15,319 nt of DNA, taken from Pseudomonadota bacterium (GTDB taxonomy: Bacteria; Pseudomonadota; Alphaproteobacteria; Rhizobiales; Xanthobacteraceae). The translations under genes and the position numbers were made by a program. The stretch is from the NCBI GenBank assembly GCA_023388935.1, contig JAEWFG010000173.1:1-15319 (forward strand). The letters are read 5' to 3'. Below the pieces are notes generated by a model. That model saw nothing but the letters and a program-made list of their open reading frames with translations. It had not been told where the DNA came from and searched no databases. Below, in pieces: positions 6,128 to 13,283 of the stretch; the stretch's first letter is position 1, and each line of letters starts with the position of its first letter.

Positions 6128-7128
6128 TACGGCTGCCCGGATCCGCCGGCCGAGCCATAGACCTGGCCGGTCGCATAGCTCGCGTCGGCGGCGGCGAGCT
6201 GAACGTAGATCGAGGCGAGTTCGGCGGGTTGGCCGGGGCGACCGAGCGGCGTCATGCCGCCGAACTTTTCAAGCTTTTCCATCGTTGCTCCGCCGGAGAC
6301 CTGAAGCGGCGTCCAGATCGGGCCGGGCGCGACGCCATTGACGCGAATGCCTTTCGGGGCGAGCTGCTTCGCCAGCGACTTCACGTAGTTCATCGTGGCC
6401 GCCTTGGTCTGCGCGTAATCGTAGAGATCCGGTGAGGGATCGTAAGCCTGCTCGGAAGTCGTGCCGATGATGCAGGAGCCAGGCTTGAGGTGCGCCAACG
6501 CCGCCTTGATGATCCAGAACGGGGCGTAGACGTTGGTCTTCATGGTTGCATCGAAGTCTTCCGACGAAACATCGAGGATGGAGGCGCGGGTTTGCTGCCG
6601 GGCCGCGTTGTTGACGATGATGTCAAGGCCTCCGAGGCCTTGCACGGCCTGCTCGACCAGCTTCTTGCAGAAGGCTTCGTCCTTGAGGTCGCCGGGGATC
6701 GCAACTCCGGTGCGTCCTTCGTGCTTGATCAGCGCCATGACATCTTGGGCGTCTGGTTCCTCCGCTGGCAGATAGTTGATGGCAACGTCGGCACCCTCGC
6801 GCGCATAGGCAATCGCGGCGGCGCGGCCCATGCCGGAATCGCCGCCGGTGATCAGGGCCTTGCGGCCAGCCAGCCGGCCGGAGCCCTTGTAGCTGGTCTC
6901 GCCATGGTCGGGCCGCGGCTCCATCTTGCCGGCGAGGCCGGGCCAAAGTTGTGACTGCTTCTTGAACGGCGGCTTCGGATAGCGGCTGACGGGGTCGATC
7001 AGGTCCTGCTCGGCCATGGGTGTATCTCCTTTCGCTGCTGAGGAGGCCAGCGAAGCCGCGGCGAGCGTTGCGCTCGCGGCTTGGACGACGTGCCGGCGGG
7101 ATATGAAGGTTCTGCTTTGATGCGTCAT
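6127..7128 (-). CDS. Short-chain dehydrogenase/reductase with N-terminal twin-arginine extension
   Basis: A 333-residue NAD(P)-dependent oxidoreductase of the classical/extended SDR type, of the group that includes bacterial general-stress dehydrogenases. It shows the Rossmann motif TGGDSGMG (94-101), the NNAA motif (173-176), Ser225 in GTTSEQ, the catalytic Tyr238-x3-Lys242 (YAQTK) and the PGPIWTPL segment (268-275). Residues 1-35 (MTHQSRTFISRRHVVQAASA then TLAAASLASSAAKGD) contain SRRHVVQ followed by a hydrophobic alanine-rich stretch, which looks like a Tat export signal. The ATG at 7128 has a GAGGAG site 6 bases upstream. A second start, ATG at 7017 (MAEQDLIDPVSRYPKPPF), has an even better AAAGGAGA site and would give a cytoplasmic enzyme without the signal. 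It lies 93 bases after DUF4142, probably in the same transcript. Substrate unknown. Confidence 0.87.
   Translation of the reverse strand: MTHQSRTFISRRHVVQAASATLAAASLASSAAKGDTPMAEQDLIDPVSRYPKPPFKKQSQLWPGLAGKMEPRPDHGETSYKGSGRLAGRKALITGGDSGMGRAAAIAYAREGADVAINYLPAEEPDAQDVMALIKHEGRTGVAIPGDLKDEAFCKKLVEQAVQGLGGLDIIVNNAARQQTRASILDVSSEDFDATMKTNVYAPFWIIKAALAHLKPGSCIIGTTSEQAYDPSPDLYDYAQTKAATMNYVKSLAKQLAPKGIRVNGVAPGPIWTPLQVSGGATMEKLEKFGGMTPLGRPGQPAELASIYVQLAAADASYATGQVYGSAGGSGQP
7025..7032 (-). promoter_or_regulatory. Internal ribosome binding site for a second SDR start
   Basis: AAAGGAGA lies 7 bases before the in-frame ATG at 7017 inside the dehydrogenase gene. It would start a protein without the twin-arginine region. 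It decides between, or allows, two start sites. Confidence 0.55.
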
Positions 7129-7221
7129 GAAGGTCTCCTCGAACATCCGTCTCAACGTGCGGAGACAGGCATCGTTGCTAAACGGTGGAGATCGGCAGAG
7201 CCGGCGTCCTCGAAAAGCCGC

Positions 7222-7773
7222 TTACTTGGATTGACCGACGCTCTGCGCCTTGCCGAGTTCCTTGGCCATGTCGAGATGATGCCTGAGTGCCGGCAGTGTC
7301 TTGTCGGCCCAATCCTTCAGCGCGGAATTGTCACCGCCCTTGGCATAGCGATCGAACAGTGACACAGCGTCCTCGTGCGCGCTGATCTGGTAGGAGTTGT
7401 AGTCCGAGCTAAAGTCCTTGCCCGAGGCGTTCCTGAGCTTGTCGAGCTTGCTCTGGTGCGAACTGTCGAGTGTCGTCGGCAAGGTCGCCTGCACCTTGGC
7501 CTCGGTAACCAAGCTCTTGAGTTCGCCGCTGGTCTTGGTGTGGTCGGTGACCATCTGCTGGGCGAAGCTCTTCTCCTGCGCGTTGCCCTTCTGCTCGGCG
7601 AGCTTGCTCGATTCGATCTCGAACATGTCGCTGATGGCGACCTCCTTGACAAAGTCGGCGGTAGCAGGCGCGACGCCAAGGGCGGAATTGACGCCGGTCT
7701 TCTCGCCCAGCGATTGAGCAAACGCGGGGCCTGCCAGAACCACGCAGGCAATAGCGGTGATGGTACGTTTCAT
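7222..7773 (-). CDS. Secreted DUF4142 protein
   Basis: A 183-residue protein. Residues 1-19 form a signal peptide (MKRTITAIACVVLAGPAFA). The mature part has the DUF4142 pattern: FVKEVAISDMFEIESSKLAE, QKGNAQEKSFAQQMVTDHTK, then YNSYQISAHEDAVSLFDRYA and LPALRHHLDMAKEL. It is a four-helix ferritin-like fold in which the conserved His/Glu positions (DHTK, HEDAV, LRHHL) are kept. The start has a GAGGG site 9 bases upstream. A GGAAC-type promoter lies about 58 bases upstream and shares one base with the stop codon of the gene in front. DUF4142 proteins are often induced by stress in rhizobia; a catalytic role is not established. The dehydrogenase follows in the same direction. Confidence 0.9.
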   Translation of the reverse strand: MKRTITAIACVVLAGPAFAQSLGEKTGVNSALGVAPATADFVKEVAISDMFEIESSKLAEQKGNAQEKSFAQQMVTDHTKTSGELKSLVTEAKVQATLPTTLDSSHQSKLDKLRNASGKDFSSDYNSYQISAHEDAVSLFDRYAKGGDNSALKDWADKTLPALRHHLDMAKELGKAQSVGQSK

Positions 7774-7830
7774 GGTGCGATCCCTCTAGCCAGCCGGCGC
7801 GACCACGTGCCGCCCGGACTTTGGTCGACC

Positions 7831-7855
7831 AACACAGCGTCGGGACCGATGTTCC
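7831..7855 (-). promoter_or_regulatory. EcfG-type promoter of DUF4142-SDR
   Basis: Read on the minus strand: GGAAC (7855-7851), 16 bases, TGTT (7834-7831), one base off CGTT. The first G of GGAAC is the last base of the TAG stop of the upstream gene, so this unit starts exactly where the preceding one ends. Confidence 0.55.
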
Positions 7856-8082
7856 TAATTCGTCGGATTACGACCGGTACGCGGGTTGATCGGATCGGTC
7901 GGCTTGCGGCGAAGTCTCTCAGGCAGGAAAGGCTCGGCGGACGAGGCCGATGGGATCGAACGAACGTCGGCATGGTGCTGCGCCCGCTCATGCGGGGTCT
8001 GGTGAGGATTGATCTGACGCTTCACATCGACGCCGTCGACCGGATCGTTGACGCCATGCTGGATATCGCGGAAATCGCTCAT
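7855..8082 (-). CDS. Small hydrophilic protein (75 aa) downstream of the TPP enzyme
   Basis: The protein begins MSDFRDIQHGVNDPVDGVDV, continues KRQINPHQTPHERAQHHADV and ends in a proline/arginine-rich tail (LPERLRRKPTDPINPRTGRN). It is rich in His, Asp, Arg and Pro, with no hydrophobic segment, so it is probably disordered and cytosolic. The ATG is 8 bases after the TGA of the thiamine-diphosphate enzyme, which makes co-transcription and coupled translation likely; the ribosome site is weak. I do not recognise a named domain. Confidence 0.6.
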   Translation of the reverse strand: MSDFRDIQHGVNDPVDGVDVKRQINPHQTPHERAQHHADVRSIPSASSAEPFLPERLRRKPTDPINPRTGRNPTN

Positions 8083-8090
8083 GGTTCATC

Positions 8091-9878
8091 TCATTCTTTT
8101 CCGGGCAGGATCTTTTCCAGCACCTGCCGTGCTGCCCCCCTGATCACCCCGCTCTCATTGGGATCGCCCTTCATCAGGGCAAGCGAGAAGTTCTTCGCCT
8201 GCTGCAGCGTGATATGCGGCGGCAGCGGCGGTACCTCGGGATCGGTCTTCACCTCGAGAACGACCGGCACCTGGCTCGCCAGCGCCTGTTCCCACGCCGA
8301 GCCGAGCAGTTGCGGGCTATCAACGAATATGCCTCGCAGGCCGATCATCTCGGCGAAGCGTGAGTAGGACACGTCGGGAATGCGCTGCGAGGCCTCGAAT
8401 TTGGGGTCGCCGTTGATGATGCGCTGCTCCCAGGTGACCTGGTTGAGATCCTCATTGTTGAAGACGCAGACAATGAAGCGCGGATCGCGCCAGTCGCGCC
8501 AGTACTTGGCTGCAGTGATCAGCTCGGCCATGTTGTTCATCTGCATGGCACCGTCGCCGACGAGCGCAATCACCGGCCGGTCCGGATGGGCGTATTTCGC
8601 GGCCAGCGCGTAGGGCACCGCGGCGCCCATCGAGGCGAGGCCGCCGGAGAGTGTGGCTGTCATGCCGCGTCGCATTTTGAGGTCGCGCGCGAACCAGTTG
8701 GCGCAGGAGCCGGAATCGCTGGTGATGATGGCGCGGTCAGGCAGGCGCGGGGACAACTCCCATGCGACAAGCTGCGGATTAACGGGCGCTGCGGGCTGAT
8801 GCGCGCGGTCGTCCAGCGTCTTCCACCATTTCACAACGTCGTCTTCGATATTCTTGCGCCAGGCACCGTCGCACTTGGGCTTGAGCCGCGGCAGCAATGC
8901 CCGGAGCGTCTCCGCGGCGTCACCGACGAGGCCGACCTCCATCGGGAAGCGGAGCGACAACATGCTGGCATCGATGTCGATTTGCACACCGCGCGCAGCC
9001 CCTTCCTTGGGCAGGAATTCGGCATAGGGGAATCCGGAACCAACCATCAGCAGCGTGTCGCATTCCACCATCATGTTGTAGCTGGGTTCAGTGCCTAGCA
9101 GCCCGATGGAGCCGGTGACCCACGGCAGCTCGTCGGGCAGTGCGGCCTTGCCCAGTAGCGCCTTGGCGCAGCCGGCGGACAGCCGATCAGCGACCGCGAT
9201 CACCTCGTCGGTGGCATGGAGCGAGCCAGCGCCAATGAGCATCGCGACCTTCTTGCCAGCATTGAGCACCGCTGCCGCACGGTCGAGATCGGCCTCACGC
9301 GGGGTGACGCTCGGAGAGCTGTACCCAATGCCGGAATGCAGCGTGCCATGGGCTCGCGGCGGGGGCTCATAGGCCTCCTCCTGCAGGTCATTCGGCAGCA
9401 CGATTGCGGTCACCGTCCGGCGGGCGAGCGCAATGCGGATCGCACGGTCGATCAGATGCCGCACCTGCGCGGGCGAGGACGCTTGCATGACGTAGGCGCC
9501 GGCAACGTCCTTGAACATCGAGACGAGGTCGAGTTCCTGCTGATAGTGGCCGCCCAGCGCATTCCGCGCCTGCTGGCCGACGATTGCCAGCACAGGCTGG
9601 TGATCGAGCAGCGCATCGTAGAGGCCGGTGATGAGGTGCGAGGCCCCGGGGCCCGAAGTTGCGACACAGACGCCGAGTTCGCCGGAGAATTTGGCGTAGG
9701 CGGTTGCCATGAACGCCGCCATCTCCTCGTGGCGCGCCTGAACGAAGCCGATCTTCTCTTCCGCCCGATTCATTGCGCCGAAGACGCCATTAATGCCGTC
9801 ACCGGGATATCCGAAGATGTGACGCACACCCCATTGATTCAGTCGGTGAACGACGAAGTCCGAGACGGTCTGAGACAT
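8091..9878 (-). CDS. Thiamine-diphosphate-dependent enzyme, pyruvate oxidase (YdaP/PoxB) type
   Basis: A 595-residue protein of the acetolactate synthase / pyruvate oxidase superfamily. The N-terminal pyrimidine-binding domain carries GYPGDGINGVFGA (23-35) and the catalytic glutamate in RHEEMAAF (49-56). A central FAD/nucleotide-type domain follows (about 190-330). The C-terminal domain has the ThDP/Mg motif, starting GDG at 441-443 and ending NN at 474-475 (CVFNNEDLNQVTWEQR). It lacks the C-terminal membrane-binding extension known from E. coli PoxB, as far as can be read, and the active-site loop resembles the general-stress YdaP type, so oxidative decarboxylation of pyruvate to acetate or acetyl-phosphate is the likely reaction. 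The ATG has GGGAG 8 bases upstream. A GGAAC-type promoter lies just before it. The 75-aa gene follows directly. Confidence 0.88.
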   Translation of the reverse strand: MSQTVSDFVVHRLNQWGVRHIFGYPGDGINGVFGAMNRAEEKIGFVQARHEEMAAFMATAYAKFSGELGVCVATSGPGASHLITGLYDALLDHQPVLAIVGQQARNALGGHYQQELDLVSMFKDVAGAYVMQASSPAQVRHLIDRAIRIALARRTVTAIVLPNDLQEEAYEPPPRAHGTLHSGIGYSSPSVTPREADLDRAAAVLNAGKKVAMLIGAGSLHATDEVIAVADRLSAGCAKALLGKAALPDELPWVTGSIGLLGTEPSYNMMVECDTLLMVGSGFPYAEFLPKEGAARGVQIDIDASMLSLRFPMEVGLVGDAAETLRALLPRLKPKCDGAWRKNIEDDVVKWWKTLDDRAHQPAAPVNPQLVAWELSPRLPDRAIITSDSGSCANWFARDLKMRRGMTATLSGGLASMGAAVPYALAAKYAHPDRPVIALVGDGAMQMNNMAELITAAKYWRDWRDPRFIVCVFNNEDLNQVTWEQRIINGDPKFEASQRIPDVSYSRFAEMIGLRGIFVDSPQLLGSAWEQALASQVPVVLEVKTDPEVPPLPPHITLQQAKNFSLALMKGDPNESGVIRGAARQVLEKILPGKE

Positions 9879-9911
9879 AATGACGGCTCCCGATCTCTAT
9901 GTGCTTTGTCA

Positions 9912-9937
9912 AACCACGGCGTACGGGCGCCCGTTCC
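9912..9937 (-). promoter_or_regulatory. EcfG-type promoter of the TPP-enzyme gene
   Basis: Minus strand: GGAAC (9937-9933), 17 bases, GGTT (9915-9912), one base off CGTT, 33 bases before the ATG at 9878. The spacer contains a GGGCGCCC palindrome. Confidence 0.55.
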
Positions 9938-10015
9938 CCGCAATTTTGGAGGACCATTTGTGTCCGTACTGATATTGACCGAGCTGTTCAGATGCGCCTT
10001 TTGCCGAGGAGATCT

Positions 10016-10224
10016 CTAGCTTTTGCCTCCAAGCGCGGCTTCATTTGGCTGTCGACCCGGCACGCTGACATGAACCTCATGGCCCTGCCGAAGCGCCAGC
10101 GACGCTGCGGCCACCGCCGCTTCGAACGCCGATTCCTTGGTGGCGTATTTGCCGTTGACGTTGCGTCGTGCAGCACGCCCCATTCGTCCTGAACCGGTAC
10201 GATGGCGTATTGAGCAAGGCCCAT
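10016..10224 (-). pseudogene. DUF2188-like small protein, frameshifted
   Basis: The start ATG at 10224 has an excellent GAGGAG site and gives MGLAQYAIVPVQDEWGVLHD. One frame over, from about 10163, the protein continues NVNGKYATKESAFEAAVAAA then SLALRQGHEVHVSVPGRQ and ends AALGGKS at TAG 10018-10016. The joined product (about 68 residues) has the DUF2188-like layout: a YAIVP strand with a short W-containing hairpin, then a K-YATKESAFEAA-A-A-A helix and a final HVSVPG strand. Restoring one G (GACGCAAC to GACGGCAAC) near 10164 rejoins the frames as LHD-G-NVNGKY. As given, the first frame runs into unrelated sequence. It lies 26 bases after the sugar dehydrogenase and probably belongs to the same operon. 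Confidence 0.62.
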
Positions 10225-10250
10225 TGTCCAACTCCTCGTGTTGCCAAGGT

Positions 10251-11585
10251 CTATCGCTGCGTGACCTGCGGGTGGGCGGCGGTCACGCGCCACACGGTAT
10301 TGCCGCTGTCGTCGGCGACCAGCAGCGCGCCGGTCTTGTCGATGGCGACGCCGACGGGACGGCCGTGCGCCTGGTTGTCGTTGTCGAGGAAGCCGGTGAC
10401 GACGTCCTGCGCCGGCCCGCTCGGCTTGCCGTTTGTGAACGGCACGAACACGACCTTGTAGCCGTTCAGGACTTGCCTGTTCCAACTGCCGTGCTCACCG
10501 ACGAAGGCGCCGCTGCGGTACGCGCTCGGCAGGCTAGCGCCAGTTGAGAAGGCCATTCCGAGCGGCGCGACATGCGAGCTCAGCGCATAGTCGGGCACGA
10601 TCGCCATGGCGACGAGATCGGGGCGCTGCGGCTTGACGCGGGGATCGACGTGCTGACCGTAATAGCTGTAGGGCCAGCCATAGAAGCCGCCGTCCTTCAC
10701 CGATGTCATGTAGTCGGGGACGAGATCGGGGCCGAGCTCGTCCCGCTCGTTCACCACGGTCCACAGTGCGCCGGTCTGCGGCTCGAAGCTGAGCCCGTTC
10801 GGATTGCGCAGACCGCTTGCGAAGATGCGCCAGCGGCCGCTGGCACGGTCGACCTCGAGGATGTCAGCACGATTGTGCTCGGCCTCCATGCCGTTCTCGG
10901 TGATGTTGCTGTTGGAGCCCACGCCGACATAGAGCTTTGATCCGTCCGGGCTCGCGACCAGGCTTTTGGTCCAGTGATGGTCGATCGGCCCGCCCGGTAG
11001 CGGCGTCAGCACTGTGCCGGGCGCGGTGATCCTGGTGTCGCCTTCGGTGTAGGGATATCTGACGATCGCGTCGGTGTTGGCGACGTAGAGATCGTTACCG
11101 ACGAGCGCCACGCCGAACGGCGAGTTGAGATGGTCGAGGAAGACGCTCTGCGTATCCGGAACGCCGTCACCATTGGTGTCGCGCAAAAGCGTGATGCGGT
11201 TGCTCTCGCCGGTATCGCCGCCGGAGGTGGCCCAGGACTCGATGTACCCCATCACAATCTCCTTGGGCCGCTTGATCGCGGCGGCCTTCGGCGCCTTGGA
11301 CTCCACCACCAGCACGTCGCTATTGGGAAGCACGTACAGGGAGCGCGGATGCTGCAACCCTGTCGCGAAGGACTTGGCTTGCAAGCCCTGCGCGACCATC
11401 GGCGTCTCGTCCTTCTTCCAGCCGACGATGCGGGCGATGTGCATCGGCGGCAACAGATATTGCTGGATGTCGGGGAGCACCGGGTTGGCGCCGATTTGCG
11501 CCTTCGGGTCGCCGCTGCCGTCATTGCAGCCGGCGAGGCACAGCAGCGAAGAGCACAGCAGTGCGCGAGCGATTGAGGATTTCAT
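10251..11585 (-). CDS. Sorbosone dehydrogenase family (PQQ-type sugar dehydrogenase) lipoprotein
   Basis: A 444-residue protein. Residues 1-20 (MKSSIARALLCSSLLCLAGC) are a lipoprotein signal with the lipobox L-A-G-C, so it should be anchored to a membrane facing the periplasm. The body is a beta-propeller of the glucose/sorbosone dehydrogenase type, with ATGLQHPRSLYVLPNSDVLV, RNPNGLSFEPQTGALWTVVN-ERDELG, KDGGFYGWPYSYYG, SWNRQVLNGYKVVFVPF and HGRPVGVAIDKTGALLVADD. Such enzymes oxidise aldoses or sorbosone-like aldehydes with PQQ and pass electrons to the respiratory chain; the substrate is not readable here. I chose ATG 11585 because of the AGGAG site 7 bases upstream and the lipobox. Its ATG overlaps the TGA of DUF2231 (ATGA), a sign of coupled translation. 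Confidence 0.9.
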   Translation of the reverse strand: MKSSIARALLCSSLLCLAGCNDGSGDPKAQIGANPVLPDIQQYLLPPMHIARIVGWKKDETPMVAQGLQAKSFATGLQHPRSLYVLPNSDVLVVESKAPKAAAIKRPKEIVMGYIESWATSGGDTGESNRITLLRDTNGDGVPDTQSVFLDHLNSPFGVALVGNDLYVANTDAIVRYPYTEGDTRITAPGTVLTPLPGGPIDHHWTKSLVASPDGSKLYVGVGSNSNITENGMEAEHNRADILEVDRASGRWRIFASGLRNPNGLSFEPQTGALWTVVNERDELGPDLVPDYMTSVKDGGFYGWPYSYYGQHVDPRVKPQRPDLVAMAIVPDYALSSHVAPLGMAFSTGASLPSAYRSGAFVGEHGSWNRQVLNGYKVVFVPFTNGKPSGPAQDVVTGFLDNDNQAHGRPVGVAIDKTGALLVADDSGNTVWRVTAAHPQVTQR

Positions 11586-12034
11586 CGCGCAACTCCTACA
11601 CCGTGGCGATACACCATGGCCCAGCCGAGCCAGCCGGTGATCGGCAGGATGAGCACGGTGATCACCGAAAGAATGAGCCCGGTCGGCCACACCGAGGTCC
11701 AGGCGTCACGGGTGTGGATCAGCGCATTGACGATCGCCAGGATCAGCACGATGGCGTTGCCGATCAGATGCGGCCATGCTGGCGACGGCACCCGCACCAG
11801 GCGATTGCCGAGGAAATCGGTCAGGCCCGCGATGGCCGCCAGAACGCCGAAGATGACGCCCACCACAAGAAGCCAGGCCGAAAAATTTGCCCACATGATC
11901 TCGGCGCTGACGACATAGGCGATGTCCGTCAGCAGCGCGCCGATGAAGCACGCGATCGGGATTGGCACGAGCATCGGATGAATCGGATAGCCTGCGATTT
12001 GCGCGGTGGAGCGCACGCGCACAGCTTCTTGCAC
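11582..12034 (-). CDS. DUF2231 integral membrane protein
   Basis: A 150-residue protein with four membrane helices (about 27-45, 51-72, 86-104 and 118-141). The DUF2231 signature is present: AGYPIHPMLVPIPIACFIGA, then TDIAYVV, with HP in the first helix and a His-containing NALIHTRD after the third helix. The start is GTG at 12034, with GAGG 6 bases upstream. The stop (TGA, 11584-11582) overlaps the start of the sugar dehydrogenase. DUF2231 membrane proteins often stand beside periplasmic dehydrogenases, and a role as membrane anchor or electron-transfer partner is plausible but not shown. Confidence 0.9.
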   Translation of the reverse strand: MQEAVRVRSTAQIAGYPIHPMLVPIPIACFIGALLTDIAYVVSAEIMWANFSAWLLVVGVIFGVLAAIAGLTDFLGNRLVRVPSPAWPHLIGNAIVLILAIVNALIHTRDAWTSVWPTGLILSVITVLILPITGWLGWAMVYRHGVGVAR

Positions 12035-12072
12035 GGTTGGCCTCGTGTGACATTCCGCCCACCCGATCGGCC

Positions 12073-12097
12073 AACTCGCGCTTGCGGTGAAGGTTCC
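12073..12097 (-). promoter_or_regulatory. EcfG-type promoter of the DUF2231 operon
   Basis: Minus strand: GGAAC (12097-12093), 16 bases, AGTT (12076-12073), one base off CGTT, 39 bases before the GTG start at 12034. Confidence 0.5.
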
Positions 12098-12355
12098 TAT
12101 GGGCGCGCCCGTCCGCTATTTCCACCGCGCCGTGGGCCGCTTCGTGGCGATGGGAACGCTTGCTGCATGATGTCGCTGCGCCAATCCATCAGCTCCACTA
12201 CAGTCGGCCATCTTAGGATCAGTTCCATGGCCTTCGCGTCAACCGCCAGCGTGTCGTTCTGCAGCCGAGGCCAGGCCCGAGCCTTTTCCGCCGGAAGAGT
12301 CGTCGCCGCGCGTTGCGATACGCCTCCCCAATGAGTGAAAGCACGCGCGCTGCGA

Positions 12356-12613
12356 TCAGCGGGCGTCCGGCACCTGACGCGTTGCAAGAAACTCGTCAAA
12401 GGTCTCGCCGCGCATCGACGCATAGACCTCGAGATTGGTCTCTCCGACCAGCCGCGCGAACTTCTCGAGGACGAAGAAGTTCGCTCCGTACTGGACAAAT
12501 CCAAGCCAGTTGCGGTCGCGAACGAGCGCGGTCTCCTGATCCGTCAGACCCGCCTTGCGGCAAGCCGCAGCCTCGTCGCGCTGGAATTCCGCACGGCTCT
12601 CCGCGGTTCTCAT
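12356..12613 (-). CDS. LigA-like (protocatechuate 4,5-dioxygenase alpha-subunit type) small protein
   Basis: The protein reads MRTAESRAEFQRDEAAACRK, AGLTDQETALVRDRNWLGFV, then QYGANFFVLEKFARLVGETN. The helical pattern 'R-x-F-x-x-D-x-x-A...GLT-x-x-E-x-x-x-V-x-x-x-x-W-x-x-x-x-x-x-GAN-x-x-x-L-x-K' is that of the LigA superfamily, the small alpha subunit of extradiol dioxygenases. No beta (catalytic) subunit is in the window, so a dioxygenase role cannot be inferred; stand-alone LigA-type proteins are common. The ATG at 12613 has no ribosome site, and family-like residues (LNRFFWN) precede it in the same frame, but that frame has no ATG, GTG or TTG back to its stop near 12700. A GTG at 12644 lies in another frame. 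The true N-terminus may be lost by an indel. Confidence 0.68.
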   Translation of the reverse strand: MRTAESRAEFQRDEAAACRKAGLTDQETALVRDRNWLGFVQYGANFFVLEKFARLVGETNLEVYASMRGETFDEFLATRQVPDAR

Positions 12614-13230
12614 GTTCCAGAAAAACCGGTTCAGGCGAATGCACTTCGTGCCGGTCGTCGGTTGGGCGCTGCGGTCACAGCTTCCCGTGATCCCTGATGA
12701 GCAGACATGTTAAGCGCCGGTCGGAAGGTCTCAAACGGGCCAGAAAGCAACATGGAGGAACGCGCCCGAACGCTGGGTTGGACTGCTGCATCCTCGGACA
12801 AGCGACCCGGTGCGGAGCCTGCGTGCGACCGAGTGTCGCTGTATCTAAGATAGGCTGTTTCCACCGTCGTTTTCTCAATACTGTCTCCCGACATCATTCC
12901 TCCAAGGTCTGATGTGGCGGACGGCAGGCTTACGGACTGTCGCCCGTTACTTGAATTGTGAAGCGACTTAGCTCCCGCCTTCGGACACACTTCAAAGTTC
13001 GTTGGGCATTACTTTGATACATTACCCTCCGTTCTTCCCATTGACTCGAAGGCGGGTCTTTTTTGGGGACCATCGTGCGCTGTCGCCGCGCTCACGCGTG
13101 GTGCCAGTGCTGCTGCCTTTTCAAGCCGGTCCCTACTGAAATCCATTGTGTGATCATTCATGCGCGACTCGCGCAAGACAGGTTGCTATGGAGCGAGTTT
13201 TTCATCAGGAAGCCGATTGCCGCACGCCAC
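12614..13230. other. Gene-poor stretch of about 600 bases
   Basis: No frame in either strand has a ribosome site and protein-like composition. A hairpin with a T-run (13043-13064) is the only clear signal. Open frames here are rich in Arg, Ser and Pro and look like chance frames of GC-rich DNA. Confidence 0.45.
13043..13064 (+). terminator. Rho-independent terminator candidate in a gene-poor stretch
   Basis: A 6-bp stem (GACTCG / CGGGTC, one G-T pair) with an AAGG loop is followed by six T. No plus-strand gene was recognised upstream, so it may end a short RNA or be left over from a lost gene. Confidence 0.5.
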
Positions 13231-13283
13231 ATGATCGTTCAACAGAGGGGCATCATCGCAGCCGTGGTGGCGTCGTTGTCGCG

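Noticed and set aside
7375..8367. Long plus-strand open frame opposite DUF4142, the small gene and the end of the TPP enzyme.
   Set aside because: It is antisense to well-supported genes and has no family pattern; long shadow frames are expected at this GC content.
12097..12228. Minus-strand frame with protein-like piece MELILRWPTVVELMDWRSDI.
   Set aside because: It has no ribosome site, no recognised family and a tail (SPRSGPRRGGNSGRARP) that looks like non-coding GC-rich DNA; it also ends at the promoter of the DUF2231 operon.
12631..12990. Minus-strand frame of about 119 codons in the gene-poor stretch.
   Set aside because: Ser/Arg-rich composition, no ribosome site and no motif.
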